A stretch of DNA of 64,000 nt from CAVQBP01 sp963723205 (GTDB lineage: Bacteria > Bacteroidota > Ignavibacteria > Ignavibacteriales > Ignavibacteriaceae), in NCBI GenBank assembly GCA_963723205.1, contig CAVRQC010000047.1, positions 62,001-126,000 of the forward strand, in the 5' to 3' direction. Both the position numbers and the translations under genes were made by a program. Positions 38,642 through 49,200 of this stretch are shown here, in pieces. The notes under the pieces are model-generated. The model was not told the DNA's origin, made no database searches, and worked only from the letters and a program-made list of their open reading frames with translations. Position 1 is the first letter of the stretch. The number at the start of each line of letters is the position of its first letter.

Positions 38642-40777
38642 ATGTTCAAACAAAATGCTAACCAGGCATATTATTCAGTCCATTTATCTGAAATTGAAGA
38701 TGAATCTATTAGCATATTGTCTTTCGAAGGAGAGGAAAAAATCTCCGGATTATTTGAATACCGGATTGATATAGTATCGAAAGATACTGCCCTGGATTCT
38801 TCAAAAATATTAAATAAACCGGCATCATTAACATTTGTTCGAGGTGAAGAAGATCCGGAAAAAATACACGGGATTATTTCAAATTTTGAGCAGCAGGGAA
38901 GAACACCTGATTATGCTTTTTACAAACTTGTGCTTGTGCCGAAGTTGTGGCGTCTGAACCTGGTTTACCAGAATGAAGTATATCAGAAAATGAAAATTGA
39001 TAAGTTGATCGAGGAAGTCCTTTCCGATGCGGGTCTAAAAGGAAGCTCATTAAAGTTAGAACTGAAAAGTCAATATTCTGAGCAGGAATATACAGTACAG
39101 TATAAGGAAACTAATTTTAATTTCCTTAATAGAAAACTCGAGCATTATGGGATTTTCTATTATTTCGATCACAGCGGTGATTCCGACGTAATCGTTTTTA
39201 CAGATACGAATTCAAACCTTCCTGTTATTCATCCCTCAGAAAATGTTGACTTCAATGAAAATAAAGATGTTTTTGGTGACAGCGAAACCGTTTTGAATTT
39301 CGGCTGCTGTGAAAAGGTTGTTACAGGTACTGTACAGTTAAAGGATTATAATTATATGTTCCCGGAAAAACAATTAATGGGAGAAAGCCAGATAAATTCA
39401 AAAATGCCCGGTATTTATTATGATTTCGGGGATAATTTCGAAACTGAAAAAGATGCGGAGTTCCTGGCAAAAATAAGAAACCAGGAATTTATAAGTGAAA
39501 GTAAGATCTTTTCGGGGATTAGTGACAGCAGGCTGTTTAGAGCTGGCTATCGCTTTAAGCTGCAAAAGCACTTCCGGGAAGATTGGAATTCAGAATATAT
39601 ACTTTTAAGTGTTTCTGTCAAAGGATCTCAGCCGGGATTGTTTGATTTGCTTGCTCAGCAGGACAAACCTTCACCACACTTTGAATGTAAATTTACTGCA
39701 ATCCCTTTTGATATTGACTATCGTCCGCCAAGAAAAACACCGGTGCCCAAAATATCAGGAATAATGAGTGCGAAAATAGAATCCGGTGCCGGTGATGAGT
39801 ATGCATTTATTGATGATCATGGCAGGTACAAAGCAAAAATGCTTTTTGATATAAGCGATAAATCGAACGGGGAAGCCACGCTGCCTATTCGTTTACTGCA
39901 GAATTACTCGGGTTCTGGTTATGGAATCCACTTTCCGAACCATGAAGGAACAGAATTATTATGGGCTTGTGTTGACGGAAATGTAGATAGACCCATCGGG
40001 TTGGGTACTGTTCCGAACCCTTCGCAGGCGTCGCCGGTTGTTTCCAAAAACAAAATGCAGAATGTAATCAGGACGGCATCAGGAAATGAGATAATAATTG
40101 ATGATAAAGCCAATGAAACCAAAATTGGATTAACAACTACCGATGCAAATAAGATTTTACTTGATGATAAAGAAGATAAAATTGCTGTAACTACTAAAGA
40201 TAAATATATAATGACTTTTGATGATAAAAATGAAAACATAAAGATGCAGTCGAAGAACGGGCATCTTTTAATTATGGATGATAAGAATCAAAAGATAGAA
40301 GTTTTGAGCAAGAACGGACATAAAATAAGCGTTGATGATAGCAATGGTGGCGAAAAAATAATTTTGGTTGATAAGAAAGAAGAAAATACAATTGTTATTG
40401 ATATTACCAATGAAAAATTAATTATAAAGACTGAGAACGGTAACATCGATTTGCATGCACCAAATGGTAAAATCGATATTAAAGCAACAGAATTGAATAT
40501 AGAAACAACCGGTGATACAAAACTAAAAGCTGCAAACATTAATTCAGAAGCCGATGTTGATTATAAAATAAAAGCTTCAAATGTAACAGAAGAGGCATCT
40601 ATGGATTTTAAACAGAAAGGCATGAACATAAAATCCGAAGCCTCGATGGAGTATAAAATAAAGGGATTGAATGTTACATCAGAAGCAGGAGTTAATCAAC
40701 AGGTAAAAGGAACTATGATTACCGTGCAATCTACCGGACCTAATACTATTAAGGGAATGCCGGTAATGATCAATTGA
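38642..40777 (+). CDS. vgrG: VgrG spike protein (Rhs/Vgr family)
   Basis: A 711-residue protein with the gp27-like N-terminal part (about 10-370), a gp5-like OB-fold (about 375-455, with DDHGRYKAKMLFD and FPNHEGTELLWACVDGNVDRPIGLG-type sequence) and a long C-terminal beta-helix (about 480-700) built from short DDK/NGH repeats and ending in IKGMPVMIN. VgrG trimers form the puncturing tip of type VI and related contractile injection systems. The end TIKGMPVMIN fits a spike that receives a PAAR cone. It is preceded by a GAGGTC ribosome site and opens the effector operon; a PAAR gene follows 72 bases later. Confidence 0.9.
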   Translation: MFKQNANQAYYSVHLSEIEDESISILSFEGEEKISGLFEYRIDIVSKDTALDSSKILNKPASLTFVRGEEDPEKIHGIISNFEQQGRTPDYAFYKLVLVPKLWRLNLVYQNEVYQKMKIDKLIEEVLSDAGLKGSSLKLELKSQYSEQEYTVQYKETNFNFLNRKLEHYGIFYYFDHSGDSDVIVFTDTNSNLPVIHPSENVDFNENKDVFGDSETVLNFGCCEKVVTGTVQLKDYNYMFPEKQLMGESQINSKMPGIYYDFGDNFETEKDAEFLAKIRNQEFISESKIFSGISDSRLFRAGYRFKLQKHFREDWNSEYILLSVSVKGSQPGLFDLLAQQDKPSPHFECKFTAIPFDIDYRPPRKTPVPKISGIMSAKIESGAGDEYAFIDDHGRYKAKMLFDISDKSNGEATLPIRLLQNYSGSGYGIHFPNHEGTELLWACVDGNVDRPIGLGTVPNPSQASPVVSKNKMQNVIRTASGNEIIIDDKANETKIGLTTTDANKILLDDKEDKIAVTTKDKYIMTFDDKNENIKMQSKNGHLLIMDDKNQKIEVLSKNGHKISVDDSNGGEKIILVDKKEENTIVIDITNEKLIIKTENGNIDLHAPNGKIDIKATELNIETTGDTKLKAANINSEADVDYKIKASNVTEEASMDFKQKGMNIKSEASMEYKIKGLNVTSEAGVNQQVKGTMITVQSTGPNTIKGMPVMIN

Positions 40778-40849
40778 TAACAGATATATTAACGAATTAT
40801 ACCATATGAAATAAATATAAATTATCATACAACAAATAAGTAAATAAAA

Positions 40850-41938
40850 ATGGGTAAACCAGCTGCAAGATTAGGTGATATGACAATGCATGGCGGAAGT
40901 ATTGTCCTTGGATTTCCTACCGTCCTCATTGGCGGAATGCCTGCAGCGCGCTTGGGTGACATGCATGTATGTCCGATGTTAACCCCCGGTGTACCGCCTA
41001 TTCCACATGTTGGTGGGCCAATAGTGCTTGGAAGTCCTATGGTATTAATTGGTGGAATGCCTGCAGCAAGAATGGGAGATATGCTTGTATGCGTCGGACC
41101 GCCGGATACAATTGCTTTAGGTTGTCCAACCGTATTAATTGGTGAAGGCGGAAGCGGAGCTGCTAGTGGTGGAAGTGCAGGATTTAAAGGTTCTGCAGTT
41201 GCTAAAGCAAGCGCATTAATGGCTGTCAATGGTAGTAAAGAATCAACCACTAAATTAGAACATTGGGTTGAATTTGATATCGTAGACAAAGCTGGTAACC
41301 CGGTAAGCGGAGTTAATTATAAACTAAATGATACCGAGAGTAAGGAATCTGAATCTGTTGTAAGAATGGACGGCAAAATAAAACGTGATAGCATTAAACA
41401 AGGACAGGCTAAAATGCAACTTTTTAATGTTAGCAATGCTCAATGGTCTAAGGATAAAGCCGATGTTGGTGAGAAAGTTAAACTTACTGCTGATGTTGAA
41501 GGATTTGAAGATGGTACTGCCGCAACTATTGAAATTTACAAACGGGATATTATAGGTGCTGATGCCGTAATTGATACAATTGAGACGAAAGTAAAGAATA
41601 AAAAAGTTGAAGCGGAGTGGGAATACAAATATCCCGAAGATGAAGATGAATCTGAAAATGCGGAAATAAAAGGATATTCATCACCGGAATATTATTTTTG
41701 TGTTATTATTGGAAGGGTAAAAGCGAAATCAGGATTATTAGGATATAAAGATTGGATTGAAATTGAACTTAAAGACGAAGTAAATAATCCGATTGCTAAT
41801 GAAGACTATATTATATATCTATCCAATGGTGAAATTCGTAAAGGGAAGCTAAATTCAAAGGGATATAAAAAGGAAGAAAATATTCCTCCTGGTAATTGCA
41901 TAATTAAATTTCCAGGTTTAGTACTTGATGATGAATAA
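40850..41938 (+). CDS. PAAR-domain tip protein with C-terminal extension
   Basis: A 362-residue protein. Residues 1-100 form a PAAR domain with three copies of a PAAR(L/M)GDM motif and repeated GxPTVLIGGMP units; histidines and cysteines (MHGG, HVCPM, LVCVG) can hold the tip zinc. A short Ala/Gly/Ser linker leads to two beta-rich domains: about 130-185 (WVEFDIVDKAGNPVSGVNY) and about 195-355 (WSKDKADVGEKVKLTADV through ENIPPGNCIIKFPGL). The second is clearly homologous to the C-terminal domain of the protein at 45346, which suggests a common effector-docking module. The PAAR protein caps the VgrG spike and recruits cargo. Confidence 0.88.
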   Translation: MGKPAARLGDMTMHGGSIVLGFPTVLIGGMPAARLGDMHVCPMLTPGVPPIPHVGGPIVLGSPMVLIGGMPAARMGDMLVCVGPPDTIALGCPTVLIGEGGSGAASGGSAGFKGSAVAKASALMAVNGSKESTTKLEHWVEFDIVDKAGNPVSGVNYKLNDTESKESESVVRMDGKIKRDSIKQGQAKMQLFNVSNAQWSKDKADVGEKVKLTADVEGFEDGTAATIEIYKRDIIGADAVIDTIETKVKNKKVEAEWEYKYPEDEDESENAEIKGYSSPEYYFCVIIGRVKAKSGLLGYKDWIEIELKDEVNNPIANEDYIIYLSNGEIRKGKLNSKGYKKEENIPPGNCIIKFPGLVLDDE

Positions 41939-41979
41939 AACATTTTTAATCGAAACTGATCTATCAAAAATACAATAGT

Positions 41980-42333
41980 ATGAATAATAAAGAAGAAAAA
42001 AGAATTTATAAGCAAAGTTGGGAAGTTGAAAATAAGGTAGAAATCAATTCCCAGCACAAAAATGTAATTTTATTCGGTGAATTGGGGTGTTTTTCAATAG
42101 TCCTTTTTGATAATACAGGTAATACACCTGTTTCAAATACGGATTATAGAATCAAAGGACCAAAAGGAAAACAATATTCAGGTACTACTGATGAAACAGG
42201 CTATTTATACCATCCAGATATACCAATTGATGATTATGATTTAACAGTAGAAGGAGTAACTGTAAAAGTACCGGTTGTTTTAAATAAGGAGGAACGGCAC
42301 TTACAGAGATTAGTAGAATATGAAATTCCTTAA
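41980..42333 (+). CDS. Small beta-sandwich protein in the VgrG operon
   Basis: A 117-residue protein. Its C-terminal 80 residues carry the pattern FSIVLFDNTGNTPVSNTDYRI, GTTDETGYLYHPDIP and YDLTVEGV, resembling the single Ig/carboxypeptidase-regulatory-like domain that is also repeated in the PAAR extension and the 45346 protein (D-x-x-G-x-P-x-x-x-x-x-Y followed by DxxG and a P-rich turn). No signal peptide is seen. It lies 41 bases after the PAAR gene and 18 bases before the protease-like gene. A cargo adaptor role for that effector is plausible. Confidence 0.65.
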   Translation: MNNKEEKRIYKQSWEVENKVEINSQHKNVILFGELGCFSIVLFDNTGNTPVSNTDYRIKGPKGKQYSGTTDETGYLYHPDIPIDDYDLTVEGVTVKVPVVLNKEERHLQRLVEYEIP

Positions 42334-42351
42334 AATCCCAGGAGAACAAAA

Positions 42352-44253
42352 TTGGCAATCATTTTCAGAGGGCGTTTAACACCAAACATTCAAAGGAATC
42401 CTGCTAATCCCCTTGAGATACGATTTACACTACCGAACAACGCAGACAATGTAACAATTCAAATCAAGGAATTAGATACATACCGGGCGCCGGATGGAAC
42501 GCAAATTAATGAAGAATCTGATGATGATTTGCTCGTAACTTTTACGGGAAGAATTCACCACAGACGGTTTGAAGTAAATAATCATGTGAACGCAAGCAAT
42601 GATGCTGCATTGCCAACTATAAAAATAAAATTTCAGGGCTCAAATCAAATTTACGATATACCTGTAGTTACGCAGGCAGGTGAAACTGAAGGTACAAATT
42701 GGGAAGTTGCCTTTACCGTTCAGTATGCGGGTCAGGATGATTATAATTCACCTGTGTCATTTATAACACGTGCACCCGGAAGAGCTCTGATAATTGATAA
42801 TACTATGGGGGATTTATCTGCTTATGAAAAACATGCAAATCTTATACGGCACTATTTCTCAACAAACAATATTGAAGCAAATATAATCCGGGGAGCTCAC
42901 TCAAGAACTGCTGTTGCTCATTTCAGTGCTGCAAATACAACCGATTATCAGGACGGATTTGACTACGAGGTATTTCGTAATGCAGCAAGAGATTATGATT
43001 ATATTTATTTTAACTGTCATGGTGATATAAATCTAGAAGGTATTGGTTTCGGTGATCAAACAATACCTTGTATCTTATGTGAGAGCCGTTTTCACCATCA
43101 AAGATTTACCAGCTGCAACCGTGATAATCAATGTAACAGAACCGACCGGGGTTATTATTTCTATTCTCTTCGTACTTCAAATAATGCTAGGATACGGATT
43201 AATGGTCCCGCTGCAACAAATCCACTTCAGTTTGAAATAGGTGACTGGGATTTACAGCAACTTGTTCACCGATTTGTTCAATGGAATGAATATGAAGCTG
43301 AATTCGGTAATTCAAATGCAGGTGATCCTAACGTAACAACTGTTGCAGGTCCGCCAGTAACCCACAACATTACAATTCCAAACAGTTTTCAATTTCCGAC
43401 TATAATTGCATTTCCGAATGGACCTCTTCGACCTGATTTTACTATGGATAATTTACAACTTAATGCTGGTGTTAGGATTCAGAATCCTCCTTCAGCATAT
43501 CTTCATCATTCTTCTGCAGAAGCTGTCCCAGGTGTACCGGTTATCTGTTTTGAAGGTCTCGGGAGTCAACTTTCTGCAGAAGTAAATGTGACACCAAATG
43601 CTGCCGCGGGAATGCCTGCTGTTCCGGTTGCCGGAGCCTCAACACCATTTGAACCTGGTCCACAAAATCTCAGAGTTGTAGCTGGGAACGCAACTGCAAG
43701 ATTAGTCTGGGATCCTGTTACCGATGCTGAGAAATATACACTATATAGATCAACTACGGCGGGTGTAACAGAAAGTTCTCATGCCATTAAAGATATTGAT
43801 TGGAATTCTTATGATGATACCGGATTAATAAATGGTCAGCAATATTTTTATCGTGTAAGGGCAAGAAGATTTGGAGGAAATTTATCACCTGATGCAATCG
43901 GCGCTACTAATTTAAACCAGGCTAAAATTGTATATGCAGGGTGTTGTTTAACTGGGAGAAAAATAGTTTTTGCCGAAAATGTTTTAAACGCCGGAGCTAA
44001 ATATTTTATTGGTCACCAAGTAGTGACTGCAGGTAATGCAGAAAAATTAATAAACAGGTTTTGGCAGCGATGGCTCCGAAATGGGGCAAATCTTCGTAAT
44101 GTGATTCCTGTATTTAACCGTGCCGTGCTTTCAAATCCAGGACCTTATAGAAGAACTCGCCCGGTTATTTATTATAAAGACGATACTAATACAACAAGAT
44201 TTTGGAGACCGGGTATGGCATTACCAAGTCCTGACAGTATTGATATAAGCTAA
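42352..44253 (+). CDS. Caspase/CHAT-like protease, probable injected effector, with an internal fibronectin III domain
   Basis: A 633-residue protein starting at TTG, supported by AGGAGA nine bases upstream. Residues 1-135 are beta-rich. From RALIIDN (about 146) the sequence follows the caspase/CHAT peptidase fold: a first strand, a helix with YEKHANLIRHYF, and then YDYIYFNCHGD with the candidate catalytic His at 223. A fibronectin III-like domain lies at about 436-521 (NLRVVAGNATARLVWDPV..YRVRARR). Next comes KIVYAGCCLTG with candidate nucleophile Cys 531 or 532, then AGAKYFIGHQVVTAG and an RFWQRWLRNG helix as in CHAT proteins. So the FnIII domain sits between the two catalytic halves. No signal peptide is present. 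The VgrG-PAAR operon context suggests delivery by the injection system. Two PepSY-like genes follow. Confidence 0.65.
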   Translation: MAIIFRGRLTPNIQRNPANPLEIRFTLPNNADNVTIQIKELDTYRAPDGTQINEESDDDLLVTFTGRIHHRRFEVNNHVNASNDAALPTIKIKFQGSNQIYDIPVVTQAGETEGTNWEVAFTVQYAGQDDYNSPVSFITRAPGRALIIDNTMGDLSAYEKHANLIRHYFSTNNIEANIIRGAHSRTAVAHFSAANTTDYQDGFDYEVFRNAARDYDYIYFNCHGDINLEGIGFGDQTIPCILCESRFHHQRFTSCNRDNQCNRTDRGYYFYSLRTSNNARIRINGPAATNPLQFEIGDWDLQQLVHRFVQWNEYEAEFGNSNAGDPNVTTVAGPPVTHNITIPNSFQFPTIIAFPNGPLRPDFTMDNLQLNAGVRIQNPPSAYLHHSSAEAVPGVPVICFEGLGSQLSAEVNVTPNAAAGMPAVPVAGASTPFEPGPQNLRVVAGNATARLVWDPVTDAEKYTLYRSTTAGVTESSHAIKDIDWNSYDDTGLINGQQYFYRVRARRFGGNLSPDAIGATNLNQAKIVYAGCCLTGRKIVFAENVLNAGAKYFIGHQVVTAGNAEKLINRFWQRWLRNGANLRNVIPVFNRAVLSNPGPYRRTRPVIYYKDDTNTTRFWRPGMALPSPDSIDIS

Positions 44254-44278
44254 ATACTCTTTAGGAATTATTTATTTT

Positions 44279-45046
44279 ATGTTAATTGAACAAAATATAC
44301 TTGTAAAGAAAGCCAAGGATTTTATTCGGAAAAAATACTATTATGATCTGAAACCGAATGAAATAATTATTGACAGTGTAAGTGAAAACTATACGAAAGA
44401 TAAATCAGGTAATTACAGCAAATTTATTATTCGCTTAAATGTTAACAAACTTTTATCAGATTTTAATATTCGACTGGATGCAGAAACAGGGGAAATACTA
44501 AGCTGGTGTTTCCCTGAATATTATAAAAATGCTGTAGAATCAATCCTTACTAAAGAAGAAGCATTAAAGATAGCTTCTGAATATGTAGAAATTCCGGTGG
44601 ATGCAGTACTGGATGAATTCTTCCAGGAGAGTGAAGAAAATTCACATATTACAAATATTACCTGGCGTCATCTTGTAAACAAATTGGAAGTTGAAAATGA
44701 CAGTATAACGATTCAGATCAACTCAAATACAAAACAGGTAATCTCTATTACTAAAATCTGGAATGCTGTTCATGAAAAAGCAGATAGAATTACCATAAAT
44801 GATGCTGCTAAAATTGCAAAACAGGAAGCCCCAAAGTATATGAAAAAGAAACTCTATGAAATTGAAATATTAGGACAGAAATATATCCCGGTAATATCAA
44901 ACGATTCAAATAAAAAACCATATATGAAAATCAGTAAGGTCTGGCAGGTAATTATCAGGGAGCCTGCGCGAAAGTTTCCTCCAGCTACTATACTCAGCAT
45001 TGACTGTGTAGAAGGAAAAGTTGTTCATGTTGAACATTCTAAATGA
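44279..45046 (+). CDS. PepSY/YcdB-like protein, candidate protease inhibitor
   Basis: A 255-residue cytoplasmic protein with two PepSY-like units. Unit one includes FNIRLDAETGEILSW (about 60-75) followed by LTKEEALKIASEYV. Unit two includes ITIQINSNTKQVISI and ITINDAAKIAKQEAP (about 180-195). PepSY and YcdB-type domains occur in the propeptides of metalloproteases, where they act as inhibitors or folding aids. Immediate proximity (25 bases) to the protease-like gene makes a cognate inhibitor or immunity role likely. There is no signal peptide, consistent with protecting the producing cytoplasm. Confidence 0.6.
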   Translation: MLIEQNILVKKAKDFIRKKYYYDLKPNEIIIDSVSENYTKDKSGNYSKFIIRLNVNKLLSDFNIRLDAETGEILSWCFPEYYKNAVESILTKEEALKIASEYVEIPVDAVLDEFFQESEENSHITNITWRHLVNKLEVENDSITIQINSNTKQVISITKIWNAVHEKADRITINDAAKIAKQEAPKYMKKKLYEIEILGQKYIPVISNDSNKKPYMKISKVWQVIIREPARKFPPATILSIDCVEGKVVHVEHSK

Positions 45047-45294
45047 ATAATAAGATGGATAATAAAGAGTTAAATAAGATCACACTGGAATCGACAAAAA
45101 GTATTCTAACAAATTCCAGTGAAAATGAATTCAGAATTCTACTAAAAGGGACTGTAAAAGAATGGGATGATACTGTGTATAAAACTGTTTTTGAAGCTGT
45201 TTATAATATTTTCAAAAAAATACGCATTATGGAATTTGAAATGGATGCAGAAACCGGTGAGATTTTATCCTGCAAAGAAATTGAAGTTAAATAG
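45043..45294 (+). CDS. Small PepSY-related protein
   Basis: An 83-residue protein whose ATG overlaps the previous stop by 4 bases (ATGA), the usual sign of translational coupling. Its C-terminal MEFEMDAETGEILSCKEIE repeats the DAETGEIL element of the upstream protein, so it looks like a single shortened PepSY unit with a helical N-terminus. It may be a second inhibitor subunit or a decayed duplicate. No signal peptide. Confidence 0.6.
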   Translation: MNNKMDNKELNKITLESTKSILTNSSENEFRILLKGTVKEWDDTVYKTVFEAVYNIFKKIRIMEFEMDAETGEILSCKEIEVK

Positions 45295-45345
45295 ATAATA
45301 ATACAAAGATTAATCAATATTAAAACAATTTTAATCATCGGATAA

Positions 45346-46188
45346 ATGACAGAACATTCTGGTAATTCAGATCAAATAAAAAAAGTAGAACTCCCTTCAT
45401 CAATCCAGCAGGTTTTATGGACCAAATCACGTGCTGCTATTGGTGCTAAAGTTGGATTAGAGGTTTTTACACAGTTTGTTGGTAACAATTCTGAAATACA
45501 AATAGAATTATATGACAAGAATGCTAAAAATTTGGATACGATTAAAGCCAGGATTTCCGGTAACCATTTCTGGAAAGAAATAATTATTCCTGAAAAAGCA
45601 AAAGATGAAATGTATGCATTTGTTAAGTTACCTAAACATGATCTGTGCAAGAAATCAAATTGTTTATACATATACCCTCCTGCACAAATAAAAAATCTTA
45701 AGTGGGATAAAAAAGAAGCACGACGTGGAGATATCTTAAAACTCACAGCAGATGTTTTGGATGTATATGAAGGTACCGAAGCGGAAATACAAATCTGGGA
45801 ATATGACTCCGATGGTGCACATGATTTTATTACAAAGTTTCCTGCTATTGTTAAAAACAAAAAAATAGAAGCCGAATGGGAATTCGAATATCACGAAGAT
45901 ACTGATGATATCCCTACTAAAGAAGAAAGTGAAAAGGGCTATAATCCACCTGAGTATTTTTTCCGTATCATTGTCGCAGGTGTTTCTGCAGATTCCGGGT
46001 TTCTTAAATTCCAGGACTGGTATGAAATTGTGCTTGTAAACCAGAATAATAATCCAATTCCGAATGAGAACTATAAACTGATTTTACCTGATGGATCAGT
46101 GCGCAATGGTAAGCTTGATGACAAGGGAAAAGCATTAGAAAAAGATATTCCTCCAGGCAAATGCATAGTGGAATTCCCGGATTTATAA
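45346..46188 (+). CDS. Adaptor-like protein sharing the PAAR extension domain
   Basis: A 280-residue protein. The N-terminal 115 residues form one beta-rich domain (WTKSRAAIGAKVGLEVFTQF..FVKLPKHDL). The rest (about 120-280) is homologous, block by block, to the C-terminal domain of the PAAR protein: LKLTADVLDVYEGTEAEIQIWE, VKNKKIEAEWEFEYHED, PPEYFFRIIV and the final KDIPPGKCIVEFPDL. It has no signal peptide or membrane helix. It ends 13 bases before the large effector gene. The shared domain and position suggest that it links the effector to the PAAR tip or chaperones its loading. Confidence 0.65.
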   Translation: MTEHSGNSDQIKKVELPSSIQQVLWTKSRAAIGAKVGLEVFTQFVGNNSEIQIELYDKNAKNLDTIKARISGNHFWKEIIIPEKAKDEMYAFVKLPKHDLCKKSNCLYIYPPAQIKNLKWDKKEARRGDILKLTADVLDVYEGTEAEIQIWEYDSDGAHDFITKFPAIVKNKKIEAEWEFEYHEDTDDIPTKEESEKGYNPPEYFFRIIVAGVSADSGFLKFQDWYEIVLVNQNNNPIPNENYKLILPDGSVRNGKLDDKGKALEKDIPPGKCIVEFPDL

Positions 46189-46201
46189 CAGATTAATCTA
46201 A

Positions 46202-49200
46202 ATGGCCGACGAACCAAAAAATAAAAAGCGTGTAACGAAAAGAAAGGGTGCAAAGAGAAAACCTGCTCCTAAAAACAGGAACATAGCCAAAATTCCTGTT
46301 TGCGGTGAGGTATTAAAAGAAGTTTGGATTCATATCAGTAAGGAAAAATTAACAGGGTACATTACATTTCTCACCAAATCAGACAAACAAATTATTAGAA
46401 TTCTTAGATATAGCTGTCTCCCTGAAGGCATATGGACAATAAAAACCGATATTAAAAATTATTATACTGGACAGCCAGTTGCGGTAAAAAATGTTGGGGA
46501 TGATACATTTAAACGGGTTAAGAGTTTATGGGCGGCAGGAACAACTTTATTTGACTGGAGGATTGAAACGAAGGATAAATTTCCATTTGATGAAATGGTT
46601 GACTGCCTTCTTGCCTCCGTTAAAGGGAAAGAGTTTCATGTACTTGTTACTAATGTCGTTTACACTCCAGGGTCAAAGTCAGATTTTCCCCAAGCTTTAG
46701 CAAAACCATTATCAGATGATTTTCTAGATTCTTTGACAATACCTGTTATTGCTCTTATTTTTATTCAGATGTTCGAACATTTTGGAAATGTATATTTTGA
46801 AAATTGGGTGTGGGCTGCTGTTTCGAATGGCTTAGACAAGAAAGAGCAGGAAAAAATCTTTGCTATACAACCGAAAAATAAAGAGTTCCCCCCAAAATTA
46901 ATTGCACGAATCGTTACCCAGGGATATGCCGAATATAAGGCAATTGGTAAGGGTTCCAAGGAATGGCAAGTTGATGCTGATTTTCTTCATGCTATGGTAG
47001 AAACCATTTTAAATCAAAGAAAGAAAAAAAATTCTCATGCGCTAAACAACCAGCTTGAAATTGGAATGGGTTACCTTCTGCTGACGAACAATCAAGTCAT
47101 TGAAGATCTAGGGATTAAGTTGCGTGGAAACGGTGATATGCTGCTTTATGATAAACTCGGATATCCGGTTAAAGCCCAGATAGGCTATATGGATCCTTTC
47201 TATAGAGTTCTGGACTTGGAGCTGATTAAAGTACGTGATAGTGCGGAGTTGAGATTCATGCAGGTGCTTGCACATGAGTTTAGCTTCCCCGTATTTGAAA
47301 TATATCAGATGGCTGAAGCAATGTGCATATTTATTAAGTATATATCTCAGGAGGTTTATGTTCAGAGGCAATTATTAGGTGAAGAAACCTGGAAAAAAAT
47401 AAAGGCGATGGCTCCGTTTGTAGTTTTATTTTTCCTGATTCATTCTATCGGAGGTTTTCTTATTAAAAGAGGTAATCCTATTGGTTTTGCTATTATTGCA
47501 GTTGCAAAAGCTGCAGGCTGGATAATGGGACTTGATTTTACAATAGCTGCTCTCAAAAATATGGAGTGGGCAGGGTTTCATTATTCAAGAATGCAGGAAA
47601 TTCATTCCAAAACACCCGGCGAAACACCTAAGAAGAAATTATCAACCGTTTCAGAATATCATCTTAAAATGGGGACTTATTTCCTTGTTCTTGCAATATC
47701 AGATGTATTGGCTTTGGGTGTATATATTATCGGTGGAAAACTTGTTAGAAAAGGTGTTGAAAGCAAAGATGCTAAGGCTCAGCGGCTGGCAGAAATACAG
47801 ATTAAAAAGGAAGCAAAGGCAGAAAGAAAAAGATTAAGAAAAGAACAGAGAGAATTAATTAGACAAATTGAAATTGAGTATCAAAGAGAATTAAAAAGAG
47901 TCTTCAGTGAAAAAGCTAAATTTACACAATCAAGAAAAGGAGCAACTCTCGAAATTGAAGTAGAAGCTACAGAAGCTCCATCCGGAAAAGGAAAAATTAT
48001 AAATATTAAAATTACAAAAGCTAAAGCTCTCAAAGGTAAAACAAAGCTGAAAATTCCAGCAGATCCTATTGGTACCGGTGTGGGAAACCTTCCAAAGACC
48101 GGAAGAGGTACCATCAAAGCTGAAGCAGAGGGAAGACCAGCTGGAAAAACTAAAACTGGTGTAGAACTTAAAGTTATTGACGGCGGCAAATCTAAAACAG
48201 GCTCAGAAAAGCTCAAACTATCCGGACCAAGACCAATTGTCTCTGAATCCGGCATCAAGGCAAAAGGATTTGACAGTGTGCCAGCTGAACTTGATGGAAA
48301 GCATTTAGGTGAACCTGCAAAATCTGCAACACCGGAGCCGGGTAAAAGAATTTCCGTAGCTGCATATCAACTATCAGGTGAAATAAAAAATCCTGCTAAG
48401 GCTGAAAGCGCATCAGGCATTCCAAAGGAATGGATTGAGATTGCAAAGGAGATGTCTTTGGGTGAAACGGGAAAACCGGAAACCGGGCAGGTGATTATCC
48501 TTCGATTCGCACAGCCGAGAGGTATTCAGCATTATGGTGAAGGTAAGTTTAAAGGCAAAGACCTGATTGATTTGCATACGGATCCAATTACAGGTAAAGT
48601 AACTGCAAAGGATCTTAAACAACGCCAAATAGCCTGGGATAAGGGTTATTATATTCTGAAGCCTTCGGGTATTGAAGGACAAGGAATTGCGGTAGATGCA
48701 GCCGGTAAAGCATTAGCTGTTGATGGAAAAGTATTAAGATTTGATATGAGTAAAAAAGGGCAATTTGGTGAAGCCACTTATAAGGAAGGTCAAGTAATTA
48801 CGAAAGATGGTAAATGTATTTATCCGGATATAGATGTGTTTGGTGTTTTCCCTGATCAAAGTCCGGGCAGAAATTTAGTTCCGGTGCCGGAAAGTCCACA
48901 TGCCTCAGTCAGTGATCCAATATTCAACCGATTCATGAGTACATTTAATTCTAGAGTAAAAGCAGAGTTCAAAAAGAGAACTGGAAAAGAGATTGATGAT
49001 CCGGTTGTTCACGGACCCCATGAACAGTTTATAACAAGGCAGCAATTTGGCGTGGAAAGATTTAGAGGTGATGTGCTGGTTGTAAAAGATGGAAAAGCTT
49101 TTCTAGTTTCACAAGGTCAATTAGCAGCATTTTATAAAGCTATTGGAAGACCAATTCAGGAATTACCGCTTGCAATTATTAAACAACTTGGTCCGTACGG

